DNA from: an uncultured Lachnospiraceae bacterium
Lineage (GTDB): Bacteria; Bacillota; Clostridia; Lachnospirales; Lachnospiraceae
NCBI GenBank assembly: GCA_900315495.1
Contig: OMZJ01000003.1
Coordinates: forward strand, 1-57,212
Direction: 5' to 3'
DNA length: 57,212 nucleotides
Below are positions 50,643 to 57,212 of the stretch, one piece after another. Under the pieces are notes generated by a model. The model ran no database searches. It saw only the letters and a program-made list of their open reading frames with translations, and was not told the DNA's origin. Positions within the stretch are counted from its first letter, which is position 1. Each line of letters opens with the position of its first letter. The position numbers were made by a program, and so were the translations under genes.

Positions 50643-50661
50643 GCTTTCGTCCGGCCCTTTT

Positions 50662-51216
50662 TTAAACCGTCATCAGTTCCTTCGTCTTGTCCGCCACCGC
50701 GGCATCGATTTTCTCGATGTACTTGTCGGTGAGCTTCTGGATCTTCTCCTCACCGTCCTTCTGATCGTCCTCAGTGATCTCGGACGCCTTCTGCGCCTTC
50801 TTCAGCGCATCGTTGGCATCGCGGCGGATGTTGCGGACAATCGTCTTGGCCTGCTCGCTCTCCTTCTTGACTTCGCGGACCAGGTCCTTGCGGCGTTCCT
50901 CCGTCAGCTGCGGGAAGACCAGCAGCACATTGGTTCCGTCCGTGGTCGGGTTGATGCCCAGATCGGAGACCTGAATGGCCTTCATGATGGGCTTCTGCAG
51001 GCTCTTGTCATACGGCTTGATGGAGATCATGCGCGGCTCCGGCACAGATACATTGGCCACCTGCTGCAGCGGAGTCATCACGCCGTAGTACTCCACCTCG
51101 ATGTGGTTGAGCACATTGGGGTTGGCGCGGCCGGCCCGGATTCCGGTGAACCGGTCCTCCAGCGCGTGCAGCGCACCTTCCATCTTCTTCTCGGATTCTT
51201 TCTGTACGTCGTTCAT
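50662..51216 (-). CDS. frr: Ribosome recycling factor
   Basis: Splits the 70S ribosome with EF-G after termination. It is 184 residues, the standard length, with the two family parts visible: the three-helix bundle (KKMEGALHALEDRFTGIRAGRANPNVL and the C-terminal helices LTEERRKDLVREVKKESEQAKTIVRNIRRDAND) and the beta/alpha/beta head (VEYYGVMTPLQQVANVSVPEPRMISIKPYDKS). GAGAGGAG lies upstream of the ATG. It follows pyrH by 33 bases, the conserved pyrH-frr order. Confidence 0.98.
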   Translation of the reverse strand: MNDVQKESEKKMEGALHALEDRFTGIRAGRANPNVLNHIEVEYYGVMTPLQQVANVSVPEPRMISIKPYDKSLQKPIMKAIQVSDLGINPTTDGTNVLLVFPQLTEERRKDLVREVKKESEQAKTIVRNIRRDANDALKKAQKASEITEDDQKDGEEKIQKLTDKYIEKIDAAVADKTKELMTV

Positions 51217-51249
51217 ACGAAATTCGCTCCTCTCACTCTATGTTCATGA

Positions 51250-51954
51250 TCATGCGGTCACAATGGTCCCGCTGATTTTTCCGCGAAGGGCGTCGGCAAT
51301 GCTGTTCTCCCCCTTCAGCCCGAAAACCGCAAGCGGCATATGATTTTCCATGCACAGGATCGAAGCCGTCAGGTCGATGACGCCGAGGCGCTCATCCACC
51401 ACGCGGCTGATCGGAATGGTGTCGTATTTCTTCGCATTCGGATTGACCGCCGGGTCGCTGTCATAGACGCCGTCAATCGATTTGGCGAGCAGAATCCGGT
51501 CGGCCTCCATCTCAATCGCGCGCAGAACCACGCCCGTATCCGTCGAGAAGTAGGGATGGCCCGTTCCCCCCGCAAAGAAGACGACCTTTCCCGCGTTGAG
51601 CGCTTCCACCGCCGCATCCTTGGAGAAGAGCTTCGTGAAGGATCCGCAGACAAACGGGGTGAAAATCTCTGTCTGCATTCCCTCCGTGCGGAAGATCTCG
51701 GATACATAAATGCAGTTCATCACCGTCGCCAGCATACCGATCTGGTCGGCCTTCGTGCGGTCAACTGCCGTGCTGGTGCGCCCGCGCCAGAAATTGCCGC
51801 CGCCGGTCACAATTCCCACCTGAATGCCCTCGTCAACCGCCGTCTTTACCTGACGGGCCGCATCCCGGACGACCTCCTCGTCAAATCCGGTCTTCTTGTC
51901 CCCGGCGAGTGCCTCGCCGCTGAGTTTCAGCATTACTCTGCCTGCTTTTGCCAT
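51250..51954 (-). CDS. pyrH: UMP kinase
   Basis: Bacterial amino-acid-kinase-fold UMP kinase (UMP to UDP), usually allosterically controlled by GTP and UTP. It is 234 residues. Marks: RVMLKLSGEALAG at the start, GIVTGGGNFWRGR, DQIGMLATVMN, VVFFAGGTGHPYFSTDTG and DGVYDSDPAVNPNAKKYDTI. I start at ATG 51954 with AGGAG five bases upstream. It is first in the transcription unit running to polC and has a strong promoter just behind the metA stop. The usual rpsB-tsf pair upstream is missing here. Confidence 0.98.
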   Translation of the reverse strand: MAKAGRVMLKLSGEALAGDKKTGFDEEVVRDAARQVKTAVDEGIQVGIVTGGGNFWRGRTSTAVDRTKADQIGMLATVMNCIYVSEIFRTEGMQTEIFTPFVCGSFTKLFSKDAAVEALNAGKVVFFAGGTGHPYFSTDTGVVLRAIEMEADRILLAKSIDGVYDSDPAVNPNAKKYDTIPISRVVDERLGVIDLTASILCMENHMPLAVFGLKGENSIADALRGKISGTIVTA

Positions 51955-52047
51955 ACCGTCTCCTGTCTTTTCCGGAAAGCTGGAAAACACGATTCTGTGA
52001 TCGGGCGCATCCTGGCCGCCCTTTTTTTCTGCCGCTGCTCTGGGGTC

Positions 52048-52076
52048 ATTCTAACATAAGCACCGATGGTTTTCAA
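52048..52076 (-). promoter_or_regulatory. Promoter of the pyrH-to-polC operon
   Basis: TTGAAA (52076-52071) and TAGAAT (52053-52048) on the minus strand with a 17-base spacer and an extended TGT before the -10. It begins eight bases past the metA stop. The leader of about 85 bases contains a short GGGCG/CGCCC hairpin. Confidence 0.85.
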
Positions 52077-52083
52077 CGATTCT

Positions 52084-52995
52084 TTACCGGGTGAATTTGT
52101 ACGGCGTCGCCTGGTAGACAAAGAAGTTCAGCCAGTTCGTATACAGGCTGTTGGCGTGCGCCCGCCAGGTCAGAAGCGGCGTTGTCGAGGGATCATCATT
52201 CTCGTAATAGTTCTCCGGGATCTCCGGGTTCAGCCCCCGCGCCAGATCCCTGTGATATTCCGCGTCCAGCGTCATCCGGTCGTATTCCGGATGGCCGAAC
52301 AGGAACACATCCCTGCCGTCATTGCTGCGGCAGAGGTAGACACCGGCCTCATCGGACTCGGCCAGAAGACGCAGGTTTGGATTTTTCACCACATCCTCCC
52401 GGCGGATCCCGCTGTAGCGCGAATGAGGGGCATAGAAAATGTCGTCAAAGCCGCGCACCAGGGGGTCCCGGCGGTCCAGCAGCCGGTGCCGGTAGATTCC
52501 CGACAGCTTGCGCGGCAGCTTTTCCTTGTCGATGCCATAGTGATAATAGATGCCCGCCAGGGCGCCCCAGCAGATGTACAGAGTGCTGGTGACATGAGTC
52601 CGGGTCCAGTCCATGATGCCCTTGAGTTCTTCCCAGTAGTTGACCTCCTCAAAGGGCATGTGCTCCACCGGCGCGCCGGTGATGATCATGCCGTCAAAGA
52701 AGCGGTCCCGGATCGCCGGAAAGAGCTCATAAAACCGGTTGATGTGGCTGGCCGGCGTGTTTTTGGACTGATGCGTGGAGAGCGTCAGATACGTCGCGTT
52801 GACCTGCAGCGGCGTGTTGGAGAGCGCCCGGAGGATCTGGATCTCATAGTCCGGCTTGACCGGCATGAGGTTCAGGATCACGATCTCCAGCGGGCGCACA
52901 TCCTGTGCGTCTGCACGGTCCTGTCCCATCATGAAAATATTCTCCGCCTCGAGAATTTCCCGGGCAGGAAGATCATCATCCACACGTATCGGCAT
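52084..52995 (-). CDS. metA: Homoserine O-acetyltransferase (MetA type)
   Basis: Glutamine-amidotransferase-fold acyltransferase that activates homoserine for methionine synthesis. It is 303 residues. The catalytic Cys142 (ICWGALAG), His235 and Glu237 (GHPEY) are all in their known positions. Residue 111 in TGAPVE is Glu, the residue reported to give acetyl-CoA rather than succinyl-CoA specificity, so the product should be O-acetylhomoserine, the substrate of MetY at 12173-13486. AAAGGAG lies six bases before the ATG. It follows ligA; I see no clear promoter of its own and no SAM riboswitch. Confidence 0.95.
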   Translation of the reverse strand: MPIRVDDDLPAREILEAENIFMMGQDRADAQDVRPLEIVILNLMPVKPDYEIQILRALSNTPLQVNATYLTLSTHQSKNTPASHINRFYELFPAIRDRFFDGMIITGAPVEHMPFEEVNYWEELKGIMDWTRTHVTSTLYICWGALAGIYYHYGIDKEKLPRKLSGIYRHRLLDRRDPLVRGFDDIFYAPHSRYSGIRREDVVKNPNLRLLAESDEAGVYLCRSNDGRDVFLFGHPEYDRMTLDAEYHRDLARGLNPEIPENYYENDDPSTTPLLTWRAHANSLYTNWLNFFVYQATPYKFTR

Positions 52996-53052
52996 CTCTG
53001 TCTCCTTTCTCTGTGCGCTCCTGTCTGTACCTGTTTTCTGCCGCCGAAGGTC

Positions 53053-53160
53053 TCATGCCGGTTTCCTGCACGGGCCGTCCATGTCTGTCAGCACCGCCTG
53101 CCGTTTCCGGGAGCTGTCCTCCGCCAGCGTCCAGTACGGCTTTCTGTCCGCGGCGGTCAC
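53053..53160 (-). CDS. Doubtful 35-codon frame coupled to ligA
   Basis: A GTG overlapping the ligA TGA (GTGA) opens a frame of 35 codons ending 57 bases before the metA ATG. The predicted peptide begins MTAADRKPYWTLAEDSSRKR. It has no recognisable motif. The only support is the overlap geometry and its place in the gap; it may be chance. Confidence 0.15.
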   Translation of the reverse strand: MTAADRKPYWTLAEDSSRKRQAVLTDMDGPCRKPA

Positions 53161-55151
53161 TGTCCCCACTGCGCCAGAAACGCCTCCTCCGAGAGAACCG
53201 GAATGCCCAGCTCTGCGGCCTTCCGGTTCTTGGCAGACCCGGTGGAGGTGTCGTTAGTGATCAGGGCCGATGTCTTCTTTGAGACGCTTCCGGCGACTTT
53301 CCCGCCGCGCTCCTCAATCCACGCCTTCATGGCATCGCGGTTTTCAAATTTCGTCAGTGCCCCTGTGATGACAAACGTCTTTCCGGCAAGCGGCAGGCTG
53401 TCCCGCTTCTGCGTTTTTTCGATCGTCAGCTCGGGGAGAAGGCGGTCCAGCATGCCAGCATTCTTCGGATCCGCAAACCACCCGTGGATCTCCTCCGCCA
53501 TCACCGGCCCGATCCCGTCGACGGCGGAGAGTTCCTCCGCCGAGGCCGCCCGGATCGCGCCGATATCGCCGCCAAACGCCTCGGCCAGAATCCTGGCTGT
53601 CGCGCTCCCCACGCCGGGGATTCCCAGCGCGCACAGGAGGGAGCCGGCCTGCACCCGGCGGGACCGCTCGATGGAGGCGATCATGTTCTCATAGGACTTC
53701 TCCCCGAAGCCTTCCATCCCCGTGATCTGCTCCCGGTACCGGTCCAGATGGTAAAAATCCGCCGGCTCCCTGACAAAGCCTGCATCCACCAGGCGCTCCG
53801 CCGTCGCCGTGGAAATGCCGTCGATATTCATGCCGCCGCGGCTCACAAAGAGTTCGAACCGTCCGATCTGCTTGGCCGGGCAGTCCGGGTTGGGGCAGGT
53901 CAGGACCTGCACTGCTTCCTCCTCGTTCGTCGTCAGCACCCTGGTCTCTGCACCGCATACCGGGCAGTGTTCCGGGAGCGCCAGATTCCCGCTCCGGGTG
54001 AGATTCTCGGCGATCTGCGGGATGATCATATTCGCCTTATAGACCGTGATGCGGTCGCCGATGCCAAGTTCCATGCCCCGGACGAAGGAGACATTGTGGA
54101 GACTTGCGCGGGAGACCGTGGTTCCCTCCAGCTCCACCGGCTGAAAAACCGCCACCGGATTCAATAGCCCTGTGCGGGAGGGGCTCCACTCGACTTCCGT
54201 GAGCACCGTCTCCGCAGTCTCATCCCTCCATTTGAAGGCCATCGCATTGCGCGGAAACTTTGCCGTGGTCCCGAGGCTGTCTCCGTAGGCGATGTCGTCC
54301 ATCAGAAGGACCAGCCCGTCGCTGGGCAGCGGAAAAGTCCGGATCTCTTCCGCAAAGGCATGGACAGCGTCCGGAAGCGTCTGTGCCGTCACCCGCCGGT
54401 AGGGGACAACCTCAAACCCCTGCGCCGTCAGCCAGCGGAACTGGTTCTCGCGGGAATTGCCGAAGTCCACCGGGTGTTCCGTCCCGTCCCCGTCCCGCTC
54501 CGCCGCGGAGACCAGGGCAAACGGGATCAGCCGGACGTTCCGCTGTGCCGTGACCCGGCTGTCCAGCTGGCGCACGGACCCGGCGCACAGATTCCGCGGA
54601 TTCTTGTATTTCGCGTCCGCGTCCCCCGTCTCCTCATTCAGCCGGCGGAAATCCGCATAAGAGATCACAGCCTCCCCGCGCAGAATCAATGTTCCGCGGA
54701 AAGGGATGACGGCCGGAATATTGACGAACTGCCGGGCATTGGCCGTGACCAGCTCGCCGACCAGGCCGTTTCCGCGGGTCACCGCCCGGGTGAGAACGCC
54801 GTTCTCATAGGTCAGCACCACCGTCAGCCCGTCCATCTTCCACGACAGCAGCCCGGTCTGTGTGCCGAGAAACGACTGCAGCACGGAAATCTCCTTGGTC
54901 TTGTCCAGAGACAGCATCGGACTCACGTGCGTGACCTTCGGGAGGGAGCCGGACACTTCGTAGCCGGGATGCGCGGTCGGGCTCTTGGCCATCACCACGC
55001 CCGTCTCCTTCTCCAGCGCTGCCAGCTCGTCGTACAGTTCGTCGTACGCGCGGTTGGACATGATCTCCCGGTTTTCCGTATAGTAGACCCGGGCGGCCTC
55101 GTCGAGGCGGTCGACGAGCGCCTTCATCCGGCTGCTCTGCTCTTCATTCAT
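53157..55151 (-). CDS. ligA: NAD-dependent DNA ligase, divergent LigA
   Basis: Seals nicks using NAD. It is 664 residues with the full domain set: Ia (VYYTENREIMSNRAYDELYDEL), adenylation domain with Lys105 in SWKMDG, OB fold, Cys4 zinc finger (CPVCG...CPNPDCPAKQ), helix-hairpin-helix repeats (ALGIPGVGSATARILAEAFG, AVDGIGPVMAEEIHGWF) and a C-terminal BRCT (LAGKTFVITGALTKF...). Several usually fixed motifs differ: KMDG for K-L/V-DG, TRGNG for TRGDG and GELVT for GEDVT. The protein may be a second ligase beside a canonical LigA elsewhere, or this lineage's only one. A GAGG site lies eight bases before the ATG. It is in line with the pseudouridine synthase gene. Confidence 0.92.
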   Translation of the reverse strand: MNEEQSSRMKALVDRLDEAARVYYTENREIMSNRAYDELYDELAALEKETGVVMAKSPTAHPGYEVSGSLPKVTHVSPMLSLDKTKEISVLQSFLGTQTGLLSWKMDGLTVVLTYENGVLTRAVTRGNGLVGELVTANARQFVNIPAVIPFRGTLILRGEAVISYADFRRLNEETGDADAKYKNPRNLCAGSVRQLDSRVTAQRNVRLIPFALVSAAERDGDGTEHPVDFGNSRENQFRWLTAQGFEVVPYRRVTAQTLPDAVHAFAEEIRTFPLPSDGLVLLMDDIAYGDSLGTTAKFPRNAMAFKWRDETAETVLTEVEWSPSRTGLLNPVAVFQPVELEGTTVSRASLHNVSFVRGMELGIGDRITVYKANMIIPQIAENLTRSGNLALPEHCPVCGAETRVLTTNEEEAVQVLTCPNPDCPAKQIGRFELFVSRGGMNIDGISTATAERLVDAGFVREPADFYHLDRYREQITGMEGFGEKSYENMIASIERSRRVQAGSLLCALGIPGVGSATARILAEAFGGDIGAIRAASAEELSAVDGIGPVMAEEIHGWFADPKNAGMLDRLLPELTIEKTQKRDSLPLAGKTFVITGALTKFENRDAMKAWIEERGGKVAGSVSKKTSALITNDTSTGSAKNRKAAELGIPVLSEEAFLAQWGQ

Positions 55152-55171
55152 GGTTTCTGCCTCAGCTTTTC

Positions 55172-55885
55172 TCAGAACTCCCGTACCATTTCCTCAAATT
55201 CGGCCTCGGTAACATTGCGGTAATGGCCCGACGGAAGATTGCCCAGACGGATATTCATAATGCGGACACGCTTCAGCGAAGCCACGTGGCAGTCCAGCGC
55301 CTCGCACATCCGGCGGATCTGACGGTTCAGTCCCTGGGTCAGGATAATCGTGAACTCCCTGGCTCCCGTCTGCCGTATGCGGCAGGGTTTGGTCGTGACC
55401 TTCAGCTCCGGGAGAAAGACGCCGTTTCCCATCCTTTGGATGAACTCCGGCGTGACCGCCTCGTGGATGCGGACGACATACTCTTTCTCTTTTTCCGCGC
55501 TGCTCTTGAGGATGTCATTGACCAGCTCCCCCTGGTTGGTCATCAGGATCAGCCCCTCCGAATCCTTGTCGAGCCGGCCGATCGGATAGATCCGGGTCGG
55601 GTAGTTGACCATCCGGACAATGTTGTATTCCCCCGGGAACTCTGCTGTGGTGCAGACGACACCCGCCGGCTTGTTCACGGCAATCAGAACCGGACGCACC
55701 TTCGCCCGTTCCAGCACTTTGCCGTCGACCGCGATCTCGTCCGCCGCGGACACCCGCATCCCCGGTTCCGCTCTTCTGCCGTTGATCAGAATCTTTCCCT
55801 GCTCCGCCAGGCGATCCGCTTCCCGGCGCGAACAGATTCCCTGTTCGCTCAGATACTTGTTCAGTCTGATTTTTTCGTTTTCCAT
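55172..55885 (-). CDS. 23S rRNA pseudouridine synthase, RluB/RluF family
   Basis: Modifies uridine to pseudouridine in ribosomal RNA. It is 237 residues. An S4 RNA-binding domain (IRLNKYLSEQGICSRREADRLAEQGKILINGRRAEPG, residues 6-45) is followed by the catalytic domain with the key Asp in PIGRLDKDSEGLILMTNQG and the closing motifs LTQGLNRQIRRMCEALDCHVASLKRVRIMNI. The overall sequence is nearest RluF, which acts on U2604, but the exact target base cannot be read from sequence. It sits between queA and ligA. Confidence 0.93.
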   Translation of the reverse strand: MENEKIRLNKYLSEQGICSRREADRLAEQGKILINGRRAEPGMRVSAADEIAVDGKVLERAKVRPVLIAVNKPAGVVCTTAEFPGEYNIVRMVNYPTRIYPIGRLDKDSEGLILMTNQGELVNDILKSSAEKEKEYVVRIHEAVTPEFIQRMGNGVFLPELKVTTKPCRIRQTGAREFTIILTQGLNRQIRRMCEALDCHVASLKRVRIMNIRLGNLPSGHYRNVTEAEFEEMVREF

Positions 55886-55945
55886 TGCTCTGTATTCCTC
55901 ACGCCGCGGCCCCGCGGCCGGCGGCAGACCTGTGCCGCTGTGCGC

Positions 55946-56971
55946 TCAGCGGATGAACATGGCATCGCCGAAGGAGAAAAAGCGATATTTCTTCCGGACC
56001 GCCTCCTGATAGGCATTCAGGATGTGCTCCCGCCCCGCCAGTGCGCTGACCAGCATGATCAGCGTGCTCTTGGGGAGATGGAAATTCGTGATCAGCGCAT
56101 CTACCATCTTGAACTGATAGCCCGGATAGATGAAGATATCCGTCCACTTTGTCTCCGCGCGCAGGATTCCGTCGTCACCCGTCGCCGACTCCAGCGTCCG
56201 GCAGCTGGTGGTTCCGACGGCGATCACCCGTCCGCCTTCCTTTTTGGTCCGGTTGATGACTTCCGCCGCCTCCGGTGTCACGCGGTAGATTTCGGAATGC
56301 ATGTGGTGATTTTCCACCTCGTCCACCTTCACCGGGCGGAAGGTGCCTAGACCCACATGCAGGGTGATCCGGACGATCCGGACGCCTTTTGCCTCGATCT
56401 GCTGCAGAAGCTCCTTCGTGAAATGCAGTCCGGCCGTCGGCGCTGCCGCCGAACCTGCCACCGAGGCGTACACGGTCTGATAGCGGTTCTTGTCCTTAAG
56501 CTCATGGGTGATGTACGGCGGAAGCGGCATCTGGCCGAGCTGGTCGAGAATCTCCTCAAAGATTCCGTCATAGGTGAAGTGAATCAGGCGGTCGCCGTCA
56601 TCCACCACTTCCAGGATCTCCGCCTTCAGCCGGCCGTCGCCGAAGGTCAGATGCGTGCCGGGACGGCACTTCTTGCCTGGGCGGACCAGGCACTCCCAGA
56701 CATCGCCCTCCTTCCGCTTGAGGAGAAGCACCTCCACATGGCCCCCTGTCTCTTCCCGCTGTCCCAGAAGACGCGCCGGAATCACCTTCGTGTCATTGAT
56801 GACGAGGCAGTCGCCGGGGTTCAGCTCATCCACGATGTCGCGGAAGATCCTGTCCTGGGTTTCGCCTGTCTTTTTATCCAGTATCATCAGCCGGGAAGCC
56901 GACCGATCCGGGATCGGATCCTGTGCGATCAGTTCCTTGGGCAGCTCATAGTCAAATTCTGATACTTCCAT
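55946..56971 (-). CDS. queA: tRNA preQ1(34) S-adenosylmethionine ribosyltransferase-isomerase
   Basis: Transfers and rearranges the ribosyl part of SAM onto preQ1 in the tRNA anticodon, giving epoxyqueuosine. It is 341 residues, the normal length. Marks: [79 protein letters not shown] and [20 protein letters not shown] start at ATG 56971 with AAGGAG six bases upstream; an ATG 15 bases earlier would place that site inside the gene. A good promoter lies 125 bases upstream. Confidence 0.97.
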   Translation of the reverse strand: MEVSEFDYELPKELIAQDPIPDRSASRLMILDKKTGETQDRIFRDIVDELNPGDCLVINDTKVIPARLLGQREETGGHVEVLLLKRKEGDVWECLVRPGKKCRPGTHLTFGDGRLKAEILEVVDDGDRLIHFTYDGIFEEILDQLGQMPLPPYITHELKDKNRYQTVYASVAGSAAAPTAGLHFTKELLQQIEAKGVRIVRITLHVGLGTFRPVKVDEVENHHMHSEIYRVTPEAAEVINRTKKEGGRVIAVGTTSCRTLESATGDDGILRAETKWTDIFIYPGYQFKMVDALITNFHLPKSTLIMLVSALAGREHILNAYQEAVRKKYRFFSFGDAMFIR

Positions 56972-57095
56972 GATTTTCTCCTTCATGTCCGCCGGTACCG
57001 GGCGGCTTTTTGGGTTCCGTGTCCGCTGCCGTCCGGATTCTCCGAACGGTCCCGCGGAAGCGGCAGTGCGGCATCGGCCGCACTTTTGCCGACCT

Positions 57096-57124
57096 ATCAT
57101 AGCATATGGATCCGCGAATGTACA
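57096..57124 (-). promoter_or_regulatory. queA promoter
   Basis: TGTACA (57124-57119) and TATGAT (57101-57096) on the minus strand with a 17-base spacer and an extended TGC before the -10. It directly follows the hairpin at 57126-57158. Confidence 0.75.
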
Positions 57125-57125
57125 G

Positions 57126-57158
57126 AAACCCCGGCCGCAGAAACTGCGGCCGGGGTTT
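57126..57158 (-). terminator. Terminator-like hairpin at the right edge
   Basis: Arms AAACCCCGGCCGCAG (57126-57140) and CTGCGGCCGGGGTTT (57144-57158) are perfectly complementary with an AAA loop. It probably ends a gene lying beyond the window; the last 54 bases (57159-57212) would hold that gene's end but are too short to identify. Confidence 0.65.
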
Positions 57159-57212
57159 CCTACCGGCAGAAGTTGCCGACATCTTCCGTCTCACGGCTGC
57201 ACGACAAGGCTG

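Noticed and set aside
1..57212. CRISPR array, transposon, prophage or tRNA genes
   Set aside because: No regularly spaced repeats, transposase, integrase or tRNA-like cloverleaf was found on reading both strands.
57159..57212. End of a neighbouring gene at the right edge
   Set aside because: Two minus-strand frames reach stops here, but six to sixteen codons are too few to choose a frame or name a product.

Overview
The window reads as a piece of a Clostridia chromosome, most likely Lachnospiraceae or a close relative. Supporting evidence: a Gram-positive-type PolC replicase, the Firmicutes order pyrH-frr-uppS-cdsA-dxr-rseP-ispG-polC, a YolD/Y-family polymerase pair, strong AGGAGG-type ribosome sites, sigma-A-like promoters, and many intracellular plant-glycan hydrolases beside a bacterial ABC sugar importer. 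Coding DNA is GC-rich and the few AT-rich stretches are promoters. Of 40 confident genes, 39 lie on the minus strand; only larB is on the plus strand. I found no rRNA, tRNA, CRISPR array, transposase, phage gene or integration site.

Left part (1-25.4 kb), in transcription order from right to left: a sugar ABC importer (binding protein, two permeases), a GH65-like glycosidase, an aldo/keto reductase, a GH105-type unsaturated glycuronyl hydrolase, a second aldo/keto reductase, and then the AmmeMemoRadiSam pair (a LigB/Memo-AMMECR1 fusion and a radical SAM protein). Further left are metY, a GH78 alpha-L-rhamnosidase, the hisS-aspS-prsW unit, a GNAT acetyltransferase, an unknown gene, a gluconate-5-dehydrogenase-like SDR and a GH127 beta-L-arabinofuranosidase. 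Together these suggest import and cytoplasmic breakdown of pectin- or arabinogalactan-type oligosaccharides.

Middle part (25.4-40.8 kb): larB points away from the importer across a 453-bp divergent promoter region. It converges on larE, so two of the three nickel-pincer cofactor genes are here without larC or larA. Then come yolD, a Y-family DNA polymerase, a MATE exporter, phosphoketolase xfp, an orotate-phosphoribosyltransferase-like gene, an IlvD/Edd dehydratase of the YjhG/YagF kind, a second GH78 rhamnosidase and an unusually long PRPP synthetase. Phosphoketolase gives a route for pentoses to acetyl phosphate.

Right part (40.9-57.2 kb): the core cluster for replication, isoprenoid and envelope precursor synthesis, and ribosome recycling (polC to pyrH), preceded by metA, ligA, an rRNA pseudouridine synthase and queA. 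MetA carries the Glu111 that marks acetyl-CoA use, which agrees with MetY using O-acetylhomoserine.

The most interesting non-coding signals are operator-like repeats over the promoters of the SDR gene, the first GH78 gene and metY; perfect hairpins placed at the predicted 5' ends of the hisS and MATE transcripts; and a layered divergent control region between the sugar importer and larB. The best candidate for undescribed biology is the AmmeMemoRadiSam module, a conserved set without an assigned reaction, here sitting downstream of a sugar-catabolic operon.
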